Under the pieces are notes generated by a model, which saw nothing but the letters and a program-made list of their open reading frames with translations, searched no databases and was not told where the DNA came from. A stretch of DNA of 27,127 bases, taken from IMG/VR virus record IMGVR_UViG_3300048930_001175, positions 1 through 27,127 of that record; one strand, written 5' to 3'. The position numbers and the translations under genes are program-made. The DNA comes from a virus. Positions 1 to 7,207 of the stretch are shown here, one piece after another (positions within the stretch are counted from its first letter, which is position 1; every line of letters starts with the position of its first letter).

Positions 1-42
1 GAAAACGAAACACATCACCTCTCTACGCGTACACGCGGATTA

Positions 43-156
43 TCCTCCCCAGCCTCCCCAGCCTCCCAAAACGACCGCTAACCCATTGATCCCCCGCACC
101 CCCGCAAGCCGAAACCCGCCGGGGCGCTTGCCTCCCTTGCCTCCCTAGCCTCCCGC
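43..156. repeat. Two triads of a 9-bp GCCTCCC repeat (iteron-like)
   Basis: Positions 43-69 and 130-156 each hold three tandem 9-bp units of the form GCCTCCCNN (first unit of the left triad TCCTCCC). On the minus strand they read as G-rich GGGAGGC units. They lie just downstream of the helicase stop codon. A short palindrome, CGCGT-AC-ACGCG, lies at 26-37. Nearby replication genes make an origin iteron array or a G-quadruplex-forming element possible; that role is inference. I see no gene in 1-176. Confidence 0.45.
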
Positions 157-176
157 GACATCGCGCGCGCGAGGGC

Positions 177-2141
177 TCAGTCCCCCGCCGCGCCATAGCC
201 GAAGGGGGTGTGAGAGGGGCCGAATTCGGCCCGGATGCGCACGCCGCTGTAATAGGAGACCGAGGCCTTGCCCTTCTCGATGCCGAACTGGTCGGCCGCC
301 TTGGGCATGCGCCGGTTGAAGGTGGACTTGCCGAGCGGCGTCAGGCCGCTGCGCTCGCAATACTTGGCGAAGGCGGCATAGAGTTCGCCCGCCTCCACCG
401 TGTCGTGCGGGTTGCGGGTCAGCTCCAGCGCCGCGCGCACGAAGGCGCCCACCACGTCGCTCTCGTCGCGATACTCCTGCGTCGCCGCCAGGATCTTCTC
501 CGGCGGGTCGAGCGCGCCGCGCCCGAGATAGTCGAGCGCGCCATCGATCATCCAGTTGAGGATGCCCGGCATCTCGGCCTGCAGTTTCTTCGGCAGAGCC
601 TTGTCGCGCTCGCCTTCGGGAATCTGCACCTCGAACGGCACCAGGATCACGCGGCGCCAGATGCCGTCGTCATTGCCATAGATGCGCGGCTTTCGGTTGC
701 ACGAGATCACCAGCTTGAAGAAGGGATAGACCTCGATGAATTCGTGGTGCAGCCGGCGCACATTGATGGGCTCGGAGCCGGTCACGTCCTTGATGAAGCT
801 TTCGTCCAGCGGCAGCCCCTCCTTCGGCTCGGCCGAGCGCACGAAGCGCGCCGCCGGCAGGCGGATGAGGTCGGGCGTCGCCTCCGAGCCCTTGCGGTTC
901 TGGTCGGAGACGATGCTCATCACCGGCACGGTGGTGGCATAGTCGCCCATGACGCGGGCGATGATGTCCACCAGCGTGGATTTCCCGTTCTTCCCCTCGC
1001 CGTAGAAGATGCAGAAGGCCTGCTCGCCCGTGAGCGCGGTGAGGCAATAGCCGAACCAGCGCTGGAGGAAGGCCCGCACCTCCGGATCGGGCACGCAGCG
1101 CTCCAGGAAGGCGGTGAACCGCGGCGCCTTCGCCTCTGGGCAGTGGAAGGCCGGCGCGCGCTTCGTCATCAGGTCGCCGCGCGCATGGGGGCGGATGGAA
1201 TAGCGCCACACCGTGCGCAGCCGCACCGCCTCGGGGTCGGGGCATTCGGGGTCCGGCTCCTCGCTCTTCTCGAAGCGCAGCGTGCCGTTGGCGAGGCCGA
1301 GGGCCAGCGGGTCGGCATCCAGCGCCGCGAGCGGCTGGGCGAGATAGGGCCGCGCCTCGCCCAGCATGCCGTCGAGCTTGCCGGAATTGCCGGAGGAGGT
1401 GGCGAAGCGCCGCCGCTGCGCCTGGCGCGCCTGCAGGGCCTTCATGGCCAGCGCCCCGCGCGAGGTCACCTCCTTCAGCCGCGCCGCCTCGGTCTTGAGC
1501 ACGTGCGCGCGCCGCCGGCGCTCGGTCTTGCTGATGTCCTCGTCGTCAAGGGCGATGATGTCGTGCGGGATCTCGCGCAGCCGCGCCAAGGCCTCCTCGG
1601 CATCGCCCACGGCCTCGCGCTCGCGGGGGGTCAGCTCCAGCACATAGGCCTCGAGGGCGATCGCCTCGGCGGTCGGGTGCGCGAAGCGGCGCACCACGTC
1701 CTCGTCATTGTCCGGCCGGAACCAGCGCGTGGCATCCCAATAGTGCCAGCCGAGGTTGGGCACGAAGAGGATGTCGGCGCCGTGGCGCAGCCGCAGCCGG
1801 CGCGAATTGCCGATGTCGTTCATGGGCTCGCGCGCGCAGGCGGCCAGCGTGCCATCGCCCGGGTCGAAGCCCTCCGGCGGCGGCTCCAGGTCTTCCTGCG
1901 GCGCGTCGTCCGGCGGCTCTTCCTCGCCGCCGCGCCCCATGTTCCCCTCCGGCGGGTCTTCGCGCGCGGGGGAAGCCGGGGGCCGCAAATCGGTCTCCCA
2001 GTCGTCATCATTCGCCGCGGCCGGCGGAAACGCGGCAGCTGGCGGGGCGCTTCCCTCCCCGCGCACGAGCGCGGCGATGCGCTCCTCTGGCGTGAGGTCG
2101 GGCGGGGCGACGGCCGGAGCCTTTTCGGAAGGTTCCGTCAT
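177..2141 (-). CDS. Phage/plasmid D5-type SF3 replicative helicase
   Basis: The 654-residue protein should unwind DNA for phage replication as a ring helicase. The first ~95 residues are Pro/Glu-rich and look disordered. A D5_N-like region follows, then an SF3 ATPase with Walker A GEGKNGKST near residue 380 and a downstream ISCNRKPRI segment typical of P4/D5 helicases. No zinc finger or Toprim is present: the primase activity is in a separate gene at 7204-8442. I chose the ATG at 2141 because AAGGGGG precedes it by about 6 nt; an in-frame ATG at 2195 would add 18 residues. It is the last gene of the leftward operon. Family assignment is firm; the link to phage replication is inference from context. 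Confidence 0.9.
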   Translation of the reverse strand: MTEPSEKAPAVAPPDLTPEERIAALVRGEGSAPPAAAFPPAAANDDDWETDLRPPASPAREDPPEGNMGRGGEEEPPDDAPQEDLEPPPEGFDPGDGTLAACAREPMNDIGNSRRLRLRHGADILFVPNLGWHYWDATRWFRPDNDEDVVRRFAHPTAEAIALEAYVLELTPREREAVGDAEEALARLREIPHDIIALDDEDISKTERRRRAHVLKTEAARLKEVTSRGALAMKALQARQAQRRRFATSSGNSGKLDGMLGEARPYLAQPLAALDADPLALGLANGTLRFEKSEEPDPECPDPEAVRLRTVWRYSIRPHARGDLMTKRAPAFHCPEAKAPRFTAFLERCVPDPEVRAFLQRWFGYCLTALTGEQAFCIFYGEGKNGKSTLVDIIARVMGDYATTVPVMSIVSDQNRKGSEATPDLIRLPAARFVRSAEPKEGLPLDESFIKDVTGSEPINVRRLHHEFIEVYPFFKLVISCNRKPRIYGNDDGIWRRVILVPFEVQIPEGERDKALPKKLQAEMPGILNWMIDGALDYLGRGALDPPEKILAATQEYRDESDVVGAFVRAALELTRNPHDTVEAGELYAAFAKYCERSGLTPLGKSTFNRRMPKAADQFGIEKGKASVSYYSGVRIRAEFGPSHTPFGYGAAGD

Positions 2142-2218
2142 CCGCGCCCCCTTGCGCCAGTACCGCCACCTATTAAATAATCGCTCCGACAGCACCGCTC
2201 TCGCATGAGGTCACGGCC

Positions 2219-2506
2219 ATGACGCCGGACAGCGCCCGCTCTGCTCTCGAATCCACCTTGCGCCATCTGACCGGCGAATTGCCGCCCGCCACCATCGAGG
2301 TCGTCCCGGACGACACCGACCCGCGCTTCAATTGGACCATTCGCCTCCACGGCGTCGGCACCGTTTCGGATGACGGGGCGGCCGTCACGCACTACGAGGC
2401 GATCATGGCGAGCTTCGCTGCGGTGCGGGAGGCAAACCCGCTCCTGGACTTCCCCCCGTGCGGCTCGATCCCCGGCCGGCGAACAGCACATTTTCTTTCC
2501 GGCTAA
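2219..2506 (+). CDS. Small hypothetical protein
   Basis: This 95-residue protein has no recognised domain. It contains alternating polar and hydrophobic stretches (TIEVVPDD, FNWTIRLHG) that suggest a small beta-rich fold, then a short helix. GAGG lies about 8 nt before the ATG. It is divergent from the helicase, with an AT-rich 77-bp gap between them holding both 5' ends. It is the first gene of a short forward cassette that opposes the surrounding leftward operon. A hairpin with a T-run follows its stop, which supports an independent unit. Function unknown. Confidence 0.5.
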   Translation: MTPDSARSALESTLRHLTGELPPATIEVVPDDTDPRFNWTIRLHGVGTVSDDGAAVTHYEAIMASFAAVREANPLLDFPPCGSIPGRRTAHFLSG

Positions 2507-2514
2507 GTTGAAAC

Positions 2515-2536
2515 GCCCGCTCGCGGGCCGCGTTTT
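2515..2536 (+). terminator. Probable intrinsic terminator
   Basis: The arms GCCCGC (2515-2520) and GCGGGC (2523-2528) form a hairpin with a very short loop. A TTTT run lies at 2533-2536, a few bases after the 2219-2506 stop codon. The tight loop means the real stem is probably 5 bp. Confidence 0.4.
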
Positions 2537-2572
2537 CTCCGAGCGAACCAGATCGCAAGGAGGAATGACGCC

Positions 2573-2804
2573 ATGGGCAATCCCAACGACCCGAACCAGC
2601 GCGACGACAAGCACAACCGCCAGCAGGGCGGCGAGATGGACCAGGACAAGCAGCGCCAGCAGGAGCGCGAGCGCCAGCAGTCCCCAGCAGGGCGGCGGCC
2701 GCCAGCAGCAGGGCGGCCAGCCGGGCCAGCCCGGCCAGCGCCAGTACGGCAACACCGATGAGCAGACCCCGGATCGAAATCGGGACAATCCCGACCGTCG
2801 CTGA
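2573..2804 (+). pseudogene. Gln-rich small protein split by a frameshift
   Basis: AAGGAGG lies 9 nt before the ATG. The frame reads a hydrophilic protein (MGNPNDPNQRDDKHNRQQGG, then a Gln/Arg/Glu stretch) until about 2690. There it switches to an Arg/Pro run that stops at 2761. The +1 frame continues the same style, with Gln/Gly-rich repeats ending NRDNPDRR at 2804. The switch falls at a CCCC run (about 2682-2685); one C fewer would fuse both halves into a protein of about 76 residues. It may be a real mutation, a sequencing slip or slippery translation. The product looks intrinsically disordered and its function is unknown. A strong terminator follows immediately. Confidence 0.55.
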
Positions 2805-2820
2805 TCCAGGCCACGCTCCG

Positions 2821-2860
2821 GAAAGCCCCGCCGGCCCCCACCTGGCGGGGCTTTCTGTTT
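2821..2860. terminator. Strong Rho-independent terminator
   Basis: A perfect 12-bp stem, GAAAGCCCCGCC (2821-2832) and GGCGGGGCTTTC (2844-2855), encloses an 11-nt loop and is followed by TGTTT. It closes the forward Gln-rich gene. It also lies just beyond the leftward methyltransferase remnant, so it could attenuate leftward readthrough toward the helicase. Confidence 0.85.
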
Positions 2861-2866
2861 GGGCCA

Positions 2867-3028
2867 TCATTCCGCCGCCTCCCTGAATTCCCCGGCAGCG
2901 CGGCGCTTAGGCGCGGCGCCGACGATGTCGGCGGGCGCGACCCAGAGGCCCACCAGTGCCTTGATGGCGCCCGTGCTTGAACCCCCGGCCCCGCAGAGCA
3001 GGTCAGCAATGAGGATATTGCGGCTCAT
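2867..3028 (-). pseudogene. C5-cytosine DNA methyltransferase N-terminal remnant
   Basis: The 53-codon frame begins MSRNILIADLLCGAGGSSTG. This is the start and SAM-binding motif I (D-L-x-C-G-A-G-G) of a C5-cytosine methyltransferase. The rest is missing: the catalytic Pro-Cys motif and target-recognition region are absent, and the frame ends in an unrelated tail (PKRRAAGEFREAAE). A methyltransferase of this class is normally over 300 residues. GAGAGGG precedes the ATG, so the peptide may still be translated, but it cannot methylate DNA. It most likely arose by internal deletion or by recombination joining the 5' end of one gene to the 3' end of another. Confidence 0.6.
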
Positions 3029-3072
3029 GCCGCCCTCTCGACAACTTGAGCGCGAGCGGGCAGGCTGAGCCG

Positions 3073-3759
3073 ATGCGGAAAGATCTTATCTCCTTTGTAT
3101 CGGGAATTGTGTTGGCCCTTTTTGTAGGGGGCCTTCTGGGCGCATCTTTGCTTGCGAATATTGCCGGCTCTAGCCCGCACCCCGCACTTCAATGCGATTC
3201 TGCCAAGGCAAGCGACAGTTCTGAATGGCTCGGATTCTTGGGCGCCATCATAGGAGCGGCTGCCACAATCACTGCTGGTTCGATTGCATGGTTCGTGGCG
3301 CAGCCACAGATTAAAGCCATAACGTCCGAGCATCTCGGCCGTCAGGTGCGGCTGCTTCGAGATCTCGACAACTTTGTAAATTTGATCATGAGCGTTGCGC
3401 TCTACAATAAGGAGCAAGCCAACCGCGATGCGAGTACGTTCGGGGAAAGCAAAACCTACCGCATGTTTCCAGTATCTTGCCCGCTTCCCCATGCCGACGA
3501 TTGGCGGCTGCGAGACCAAGTTTTGAGAGATGTAATCAAGGCTTTCGATCTCGGATATTCCTTCGGAGCTGAGCATTTTCCAACACCCAGGCCTGATCGC
3601 GCGGCAGTCAAAGCAGCCAGCAACATCATTGACGCCTGCGAACAGGTACGGCGCGTAGTTCGCCATGATCTTCAAGAACTTGGCGTTGATCTTTCCATTG
3701 CGACACACGGGCAAAGATTTGCTGAAACAGCCCACCTTCGCGCGGCCAGGGAAGATTGA
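3073..3759 (+). CDS. Two-TM membrane protein of unknown function (accessory)
   Basis: This 228-residue protein has two hydrophobic segments, about residues 6-33 (around GIVLALFVGGLLGASLLANI) and 50-75 (around GFLGAIIGAAATITAGSIAW). A long, mostly soluble helical C-terminal domain follows. No catalytic motif was recognised. GC content is clearly lower than in the flanking genes, which suggests separate acquisition. The gene runs against the operon. It fits exactly between the methyltransferase (stop 2 bp away, convergent) and the C5-methyltransferase remnant. The ATG at 3073 is preferred; a TTG at 3046 is in frame but lacks a clear ribosome site. A role in lysogenic conversion or phage exclusion is inference from position and topology. 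Confidence 0.75.
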   Translation: MRKDLISFVSGIVLALFVGGLLGASLLANIAGSSPHPALQCDSAKASDSSEWLGFLGAIIGAAATITAGSIAWFVAQPQIKAITSEHLGRQVRLLRDLDNFVNLIMSVALYNKEQANRDASTFGESKTYRMFPVSCPLPHADDWRLRDQVLRDVIKAFDLGYSFGAEHFPTPRPDRAAVKAASNIIDACEQVRRVVRHDLQELGVDLSIATHGQRFAETAHLRAARED

Positions 3760-3761
3760 AA

Positions 3762-5258
3762 TCACTCCGCCGCCTCCCCTGCTTCATCCGCGCCGAACAG
3801 CGGAAGCGGCGCGGCCTGAGCGCCGCGCGCCATCGCGGACTCTCGCTGGCGCTCCACCTCCCCCATCCACTCGCGCTCGATGCGCCTGCGCGCCATGTCG
3901 GCATAATCGGGGTTGAGTTCGATGAGTGCCGCGCGGCGGCCCATGCGCGCAGCGACAAGCGCCGTGGTGCCGGCGCCGCCGAACGGGTCGAGCACAAGGC
4001 CGCCTGGCGGGCATCCGGCGGCGATGCAGCGCGCGGCTAGTTCCGGCGGGAAGGTCGCGAAATGGGCATCAGAGAACGGCTTTGTCGCCATGGGCCACAC
4101 GTCCAGCGGCGCCGGCTCATAGTTGCGCAGCAGGCGTCCCTCGCCGCGCGGCGCGTCCTCGATCCCCGTATGGTTGATGCCGCCAACATGGCGCGGCGTC
4201 AGGCCACGGACCTTTTCATCCCGCGCGGCCTCCCAGCGCTCATTGAAACCGGCATGGCGGCGGGAGTGGCCGCGCTGCTTTTCGCGGCGCTCCGGCTCGG
4301 GCAGCGCATCTGCCAGCACATGGCGCCCATAAGTCGCCCGCCCGCGCGGTCCACCCACAGTCTTCATCGTGCCGTTGGTCTTCGCGCCGGCATTGGCCCG
4401 CCGTGATCCTTCCTGGCTCTCGACATCCTGTTGCCATCGGGCGACGGACGCCGGTGCCGCTTCCATGCGCACGGCGCCAGCGTCGTAATAGGCGCCGATG
4501 CGCGACCAACGGGGCGCCGCGCGCGCCGGGTCCGTCACCAAGGGGCAGCGCTCGGAAAGGTCCGGGAAAAATGAAATCTCCCCCGTGTCCCGCGCGCGCC
4601 AAACGTCGCCGTCGCAAGACTTGGTGAGCAGGAAGATCTTCTCGTGCGCGGTGCTCGGCCGGTAAACGCCCGACGAGTCCGGCATCGGGTTGGTCTTGCC
4701 CCACACGATTTCCGAGCGCACCCACCACCCATCGTCCTGCAGGGCGATGGCAAGTCGGTTCGGCACCATGCACAGGTCTTTCGGCTTCAGGACGCCGCCG
4801 GCGACGATGCGCCCGCCATGGGCTGCCGCCACCGAGCCTTTGTTGGCCGATGTGCCGAACCTGCTCGTCTTCTCATAGGCGTCGACATAGATAGGCCCCA
4901 CGGTCGAGAACGGCTTGTCCCGAAACGTCCGGTCGTCGACGCCCGCCTCCTTGGTGTCGGCGGCGCTGCGCCCGTTGGGCGACGTGGCGTAGCAATCGCT
5001 ATAGTTGACCCACAGCGTTCCGGTGGGCTTGACCACCCGACGCACCAGGGCGAACACGTCGACCATGACCGCCAGGTGCTCACCCAGAGTTGGCTCAAGG
5101 CCGATCTGCCCCGCGACGCCATAGTCTCGCAGCCCCCAATAGGGCGGGCTGGTGACGACGCAATCGACGCTGTCCGGCTCCATCGCCGCCAGCATGGCGC
5201 GCACGTCGCCGCGCCAGAGCGCCACGCGGCCGGAAAGGAAAAGCTCCGGCTCGCTCAT
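3762..5258 (-). CDS. Beta-class DNA methyltransferase (N4-cytosine/N6-adenine)
   Basis: This 498-residue enzyme should transfer a methyl group from SAM to an exocyclic amino group in DNA. Motif IV, TSPPYWGLRDYG, lies near residue 36. The SAM-binding motif I region, DPFGGAGTTALVAARMG, lies near the C-terminus, giving the beta-class order (IV before I). A basic, low-complexity insert of about 130 residues between them probably includes target recognition. TSPPY is seen in both N4-cytosine and N6-adenine enzymes, so the base is unresolved. No restriction endonuclease is adjacent, so it is an orphan that may protect phage DNA or alter expression. Its ATG overlaps the stop of the upstream HTH gene (ATGA), indicating translational coupling. 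Confidence 0.92.
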   Translation of the reverse strand: MSEPELFLSGRVALWRGDVRAMLAAMEPDSVDCVVTSPPYWGLRDYGVAGQIGLEPTLGEHLAVMVDVFALVRRVVKPTGTLWVNYSDCYATSPNGRSAADTKEAGVDDRTFRDKPFSTVGPIYVDAYEKTSRFGTSANKGSVAAAHGGRIVAGGVLKPKDLCMVPNRLAIALQDDGWWVRSEIVWGKTNPMPDSSGVYRPSTAHEKIFLLTKSCDGDVWRARDTGEISFFPDLSERCPLVTDPARAAPRWSRIGAYYDAGAVRMEAAPASVARWQQDVESQEGSRRANAGAKTNGTMKTVGGPRGRATYGRHVLADALPEPERREKQRGHSRRHAGFNERWEAARDEKVRGLTPRHVGGINHTGIEDAPRGEGRLLRNYEPAPLDVWPMATKPFSDAHFATFPPELAARCIAAGCPPGGLVLDPFGGAGTTALVAARMGRRAALIELNPDYADMARRRIEREWMGEVERQRESAMARGAQAAPLPLFGADEAGEAAE

Positions 5259-5809
5259 GCCGCCCGCGCCTCGCCCGGCGTACCTCTAGAATTCAGCGTG
5301 TTACACCCGATGTTTCCCGTGGAACCTGCCGCGCCGACGCGCGTGCCCGCCTCCGGCGCGGTGAAGTCGGTGGGGTGGCGGCCCATGAGGGCGCAGATGC
5401 GCAGGGTGCTGGTCACGTCCACCGCCTCGCCGTGCTCGGCCCGGCACCAGGTGGCCACCGAAACGCCTGCCGCCCGCGCCGCACCCCGCATGGCCTGCCC
5501 GGCGGCGGAGCGGTAGAGCACCATCGCCGCCGCGAAGAACCACCACAGGAAAGGCCCGCGCGGGGAAAGCGGCAGCCGCCCCGGAAGCGGCGCGGAGAGC
5601 GGGCGCAGCGTCACGGCATCGAGGCCGCGCACCGCGCAGGTGGCGAGCCAGCAATCGAGCCGCACCGGCCGGCCCGCCCGCATCGCCCCGAAGATGCGCC
5701 CGGCTGTGAGCGGCGCGATGCCCGCCATGGCCTTGATGCGGTCCATCTCCGGATGGGTGAGCGGCTGGGCCGCAAGAACAGCGCCGAGGCGCTCATGGAT
5801 AGTGCGCAT
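5255..5809 (-). CDS. Helix-turn-helix phage regulatory protein
   Basis: The 184-residue protein carries a Cro/CI-like HTH near the C-terminus (AGVSVATWCRAEHGEAVDVT, then TLRICALMGRHP). An N-terminal helical region beginning MRTIHERLGAVLAAQ looks like a second DNA-contact or dimerisation domain. The ATG at 5809 is preferred because GAGGAG lies about 7 nt upstream; an ATG at 5884 is in frame but would overlap the operator palindromes. The gene is divergent from higB and shares its 112-bp promoter region. It couples by ATGA to the methyltransferase. It probably controls part of the early operon; the target is unknown. Confidence 0.75.
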   Translation of the reverse strand: MRTIHERLGAVLAAQPLTHPEMDRIKAMAGIAPLTAGRIFGAMRAGRPVRLDCWLATCAVRGLDAVTLRPLSAPLPGRLPLSPRGPFLWWFFAAAMVLYRSAAGQAMRGAARAAGVSVATWCRAEHGEAVDVTSTLRICALMGRHPTDFTAPEAGTRVGAAGSTGNIGCNTLNSRGTPGEARAA

Positions 5810-5843
5810 GGCGGTGCTCCTCGCGGCCACTGCGGCCGAAAAA

Positions 5844-5895
5844 CGTATCATGTCGCGATACGAAAATGTTGACGGACGTATCACGATGCGATACG
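5844..5895. promoter_or_regulatory. Twin CGTATC-N7-GATACG operators
   Basis: Two inverted repeats with identical 6-bp arms, CGTATC and GATACG, and 7-bp spacers occupy 5844-5862 and 5877-5895. Their centres are 33 bp apart, about three helical turns, so dimers bound at both would face the same side. A possible forward -35 (TTGACG, 5869-5874) lies between them. They sit just upstream of higB and are probably bound by HigA, which usually autoregulates. The divergent HTH protein is an alternative ligand. Confidence 0.75.
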
Positions 5896-5921
5896 TTCAT
5901 TTCAACGAAACGGGGCGGGCG

Positions 5922-6206
5922 ATGATCAAGAGCTTCAAGGGCAAGACGGCCGAGGCGATCTTCAACGGGGTCAATCCCGGCAAGGGTTTCCCGGCCGATC
6001 TCGTCCGCGCCGCCCAGCGCAAGCTCGCCATGGTCAACGCCGCCCACGTGCTGACCGATCTGCGCGTGCCGCCCGGCAACATGCTGGAGGCCCTCAAGGG
6101 CGACCGCGCCGGCCAGCATTCCATCCGCATCAACGACCAGTGGCGCGTGTGCTTCATGTGGGACGACGGCGCGCGCCACGTGGAAATCGTCGACTATCAC
6201 TCCTGA
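5922..6206 (+). CDS. higB: HigB-type toxin (RelE/ParE superfamily)
   Basis: The 94-residue protein matches the length and layout of HigB toxins, which cleave mRNA on the ribosome. It starts MIKSFKGKTAEAIFNG, and the C-terminal half has the strand pattern HSIRINDQWRVCFMWDDGA and ends VEIVDYHS, both typical of the family. GGGGCGGG lies just before the ATG. An in-frame ATG at 5886 lies inside the second operator and is less likely. The antitoxin gene follows after 12 nt, the toxin-first order typical of higBA. The pair runs against the surrounding operon and may stabilise the lysogen or act in phage defence. Confidence 0.93.
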   Translation: MIKSFKGKTAEAIFNGVNPGKGFPADLVRAAQRKLAMVNAAHVLTDLRVPPGNMLEALKGDRAGQHSIRINDQWRVCFMWDDGARHVEIVDYHS

Positions 6207-6218
6207 GGAGGCCCCCTT

Positions 6219-6521
6219 ATGGCGCACACCCCCCTCCCCCCCGTCCATCCCGGGGAGATCCTGCGGGAGGAGTTCCTCCTGCCCCTCGGCCTCACGCCCT
6301 ACGCGCTGGCGAGCGCGCTCGGCGTGCCGCGCACGCGCATCGAGCGCCTCGCGCGCGAGGACACGGCCATGACGGCGGACACCGCCTTGCGCCTTGCTCG
6401 CTATTTCGGCACCAGCGCCGAGTTCTGGATGAACCTGCAGGCGCTGTACGATGTCCGCGAGGCGCAGGGCCGGCTGGCGGCCGAGATCGCCGCCATCACC
6501 CCGCGCGAGCAAGCCGCCTGA
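6219..6521 (+). CDS. higA: HigA-type antitoxin, XRE family
   Basis: The 100-residue protein begins with the HigA signature PPVHPGEILREEFLLPLGLT. An XRE helix-turn-helix follows (YALASALGVPRTRIERLARE), then the family tail ALRLARYFGTSAEFWMNLQ. It should bind and neutralise HigB and repress the operon through the CGTATC operators upstream. GAGGAGG precedes the ATG at good spacing. Its stop is 2 bp from the convergent gcrA stop. Confidence 0.95.
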   Translation: MAHTPLPPVHPGEILREEFLLPLGLTPYALASALGVPRTRIERLAREDTAMTADTALRLARYFGTSAEFWMNLQALYDVREAQGRLAAEIAAITPREQAA

Positions 6522-6523
6522 CA

Positions 6524-7207
6524 TCACGCGGCCTCCCCGATCTCGTCCAGCATGTCGCCGGTGCGTTCAGCCCGCGCCTCGTCCGGGCGGCGGGCGCGGC
6601 GCGCCACCTCGTGCGGCGGGCGCACGGGGCGCAGCGCCTGCGGCTCGTAGGCGAGCCGGCAGCAGGCGGGGCAATAGGAGCGTCCCGGCGCGGCGGACGC
6701 GCCGCAGACCCGGAGCGCCAGCCCCTCCCCCGCCACCGGCCAGCGGCAGGCATCGCGGCCAACGGCGGTGAAGAGCACGCCGCCGGCCGGGCCGGAGGGC
6801 GCGGCCTTCCCCGCCCCGTCATGCTCCGGCTTGACCGGAGCATCCACGCCACCTCCCAGCCTCGCGCCCCGCCGCCGAATGGGCCCTCCGGTCAAGCCGG
6901 AGGGCGGCGGCGGGGAGATGGCAGCGGCGTCATGCTCCGGCTTGACCGGATCATCCACCGGCGCGGCATACGCGCGGCGCGGCTTCGTCGCCGGCTTGGC
7001 CGGAGCGCTCGCGCGGACGGCCGCATAGCGCGTCTCATTGCCGCGCAATTGCAGGCCAATGCGCATGCACTTGCCGATCACGGCATTGCGGCTCGCGAAA
7101 TGCCCGGCCGCGCACATGGCGGCGGCGATCGCGGACGCGGGTTGCCCGTCCTCGGCCAGCCGGCGCAAAAGCTTCTCGGCCCTCGGATCGTCCCACACGC
7201 TGCTCAT
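6524..7207 (-). CDS. GcrA-family regulator carrying an in-frame REP insertion
   Basis: The 227-residue protein resembles GcrA, the alphaproteobacterial cofactor that joins sigma70-RNA polymerase to methylated promoters. The N-terminus (WDDPRAEKLLRRLAEDG, then SRNAVIGKCMRIGLQLRG) is the GcrA HTH. The C-terminal part carries the CRWPVAGEGLALRVCG and YCPACCRLAYEP cysteine segments. Between them a Pro/Gly-rich linker of about 50 residues is encoded by three REP palindromes, which keep the frame open. The ATG overlaps the primase stop (ATGA). A phage GcrA could redirect host cell-cycle transcription, perhaps at sites made by the neighbouring methyltransferase; that is inference. Confidence 0.82.
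   Translation of the reverse strand: MSSVWDDPRAEKLLRRLAEDGQPASAIAAAMCAAGHFASRNAVIGKCMRIGLQLRGNETRYAAVRASAPAKPATKPRRAYAAPVDDPVKPEHDAAAISPPPPSGLTGGPIRRRGARLGGGVDAPVKPEHDGAGKAAPSGPAGGVLFTAVGRDACRWPVAGEGLALRVCGASAAPGRSYCPACCRLAYEPQALRPVRPPHEVARRARRPDEARAERTGDMLDEIGEAA
6821..6954. repeat. Cluster of three REP-type palindromes inside gcrA
   Basis: Three palindromes share the core TCCGG-CTTGA-CCGGA. At 6821-6843 the arms are ATGCTCCGG/CCGGAGCAT. At 6883-6905 the core is inverted (loop TCAAG). At 6932-6954 it returns to the first orientation with one arm mismatch. The alternating orientation is like a REP/BIME cluster. Such elements are usually intergenic; here they form the linker of a coding gene without a stop or frameshift. 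Confidence 0.8.

Noticed and set aside
210-2180. Long forward open frame opposite the helicase
   Set aside because: High GC leaves the antisense frame open; it has no domain, and the reverse frame carries clear SF3 helicase motifs.
3025-3765. Reverse open frame opposite the two-TM gene
   Set aside because: No ribosome site or domain; the forward frame has a clear membrane-protein pattern and ends exactly before the convergent gene.
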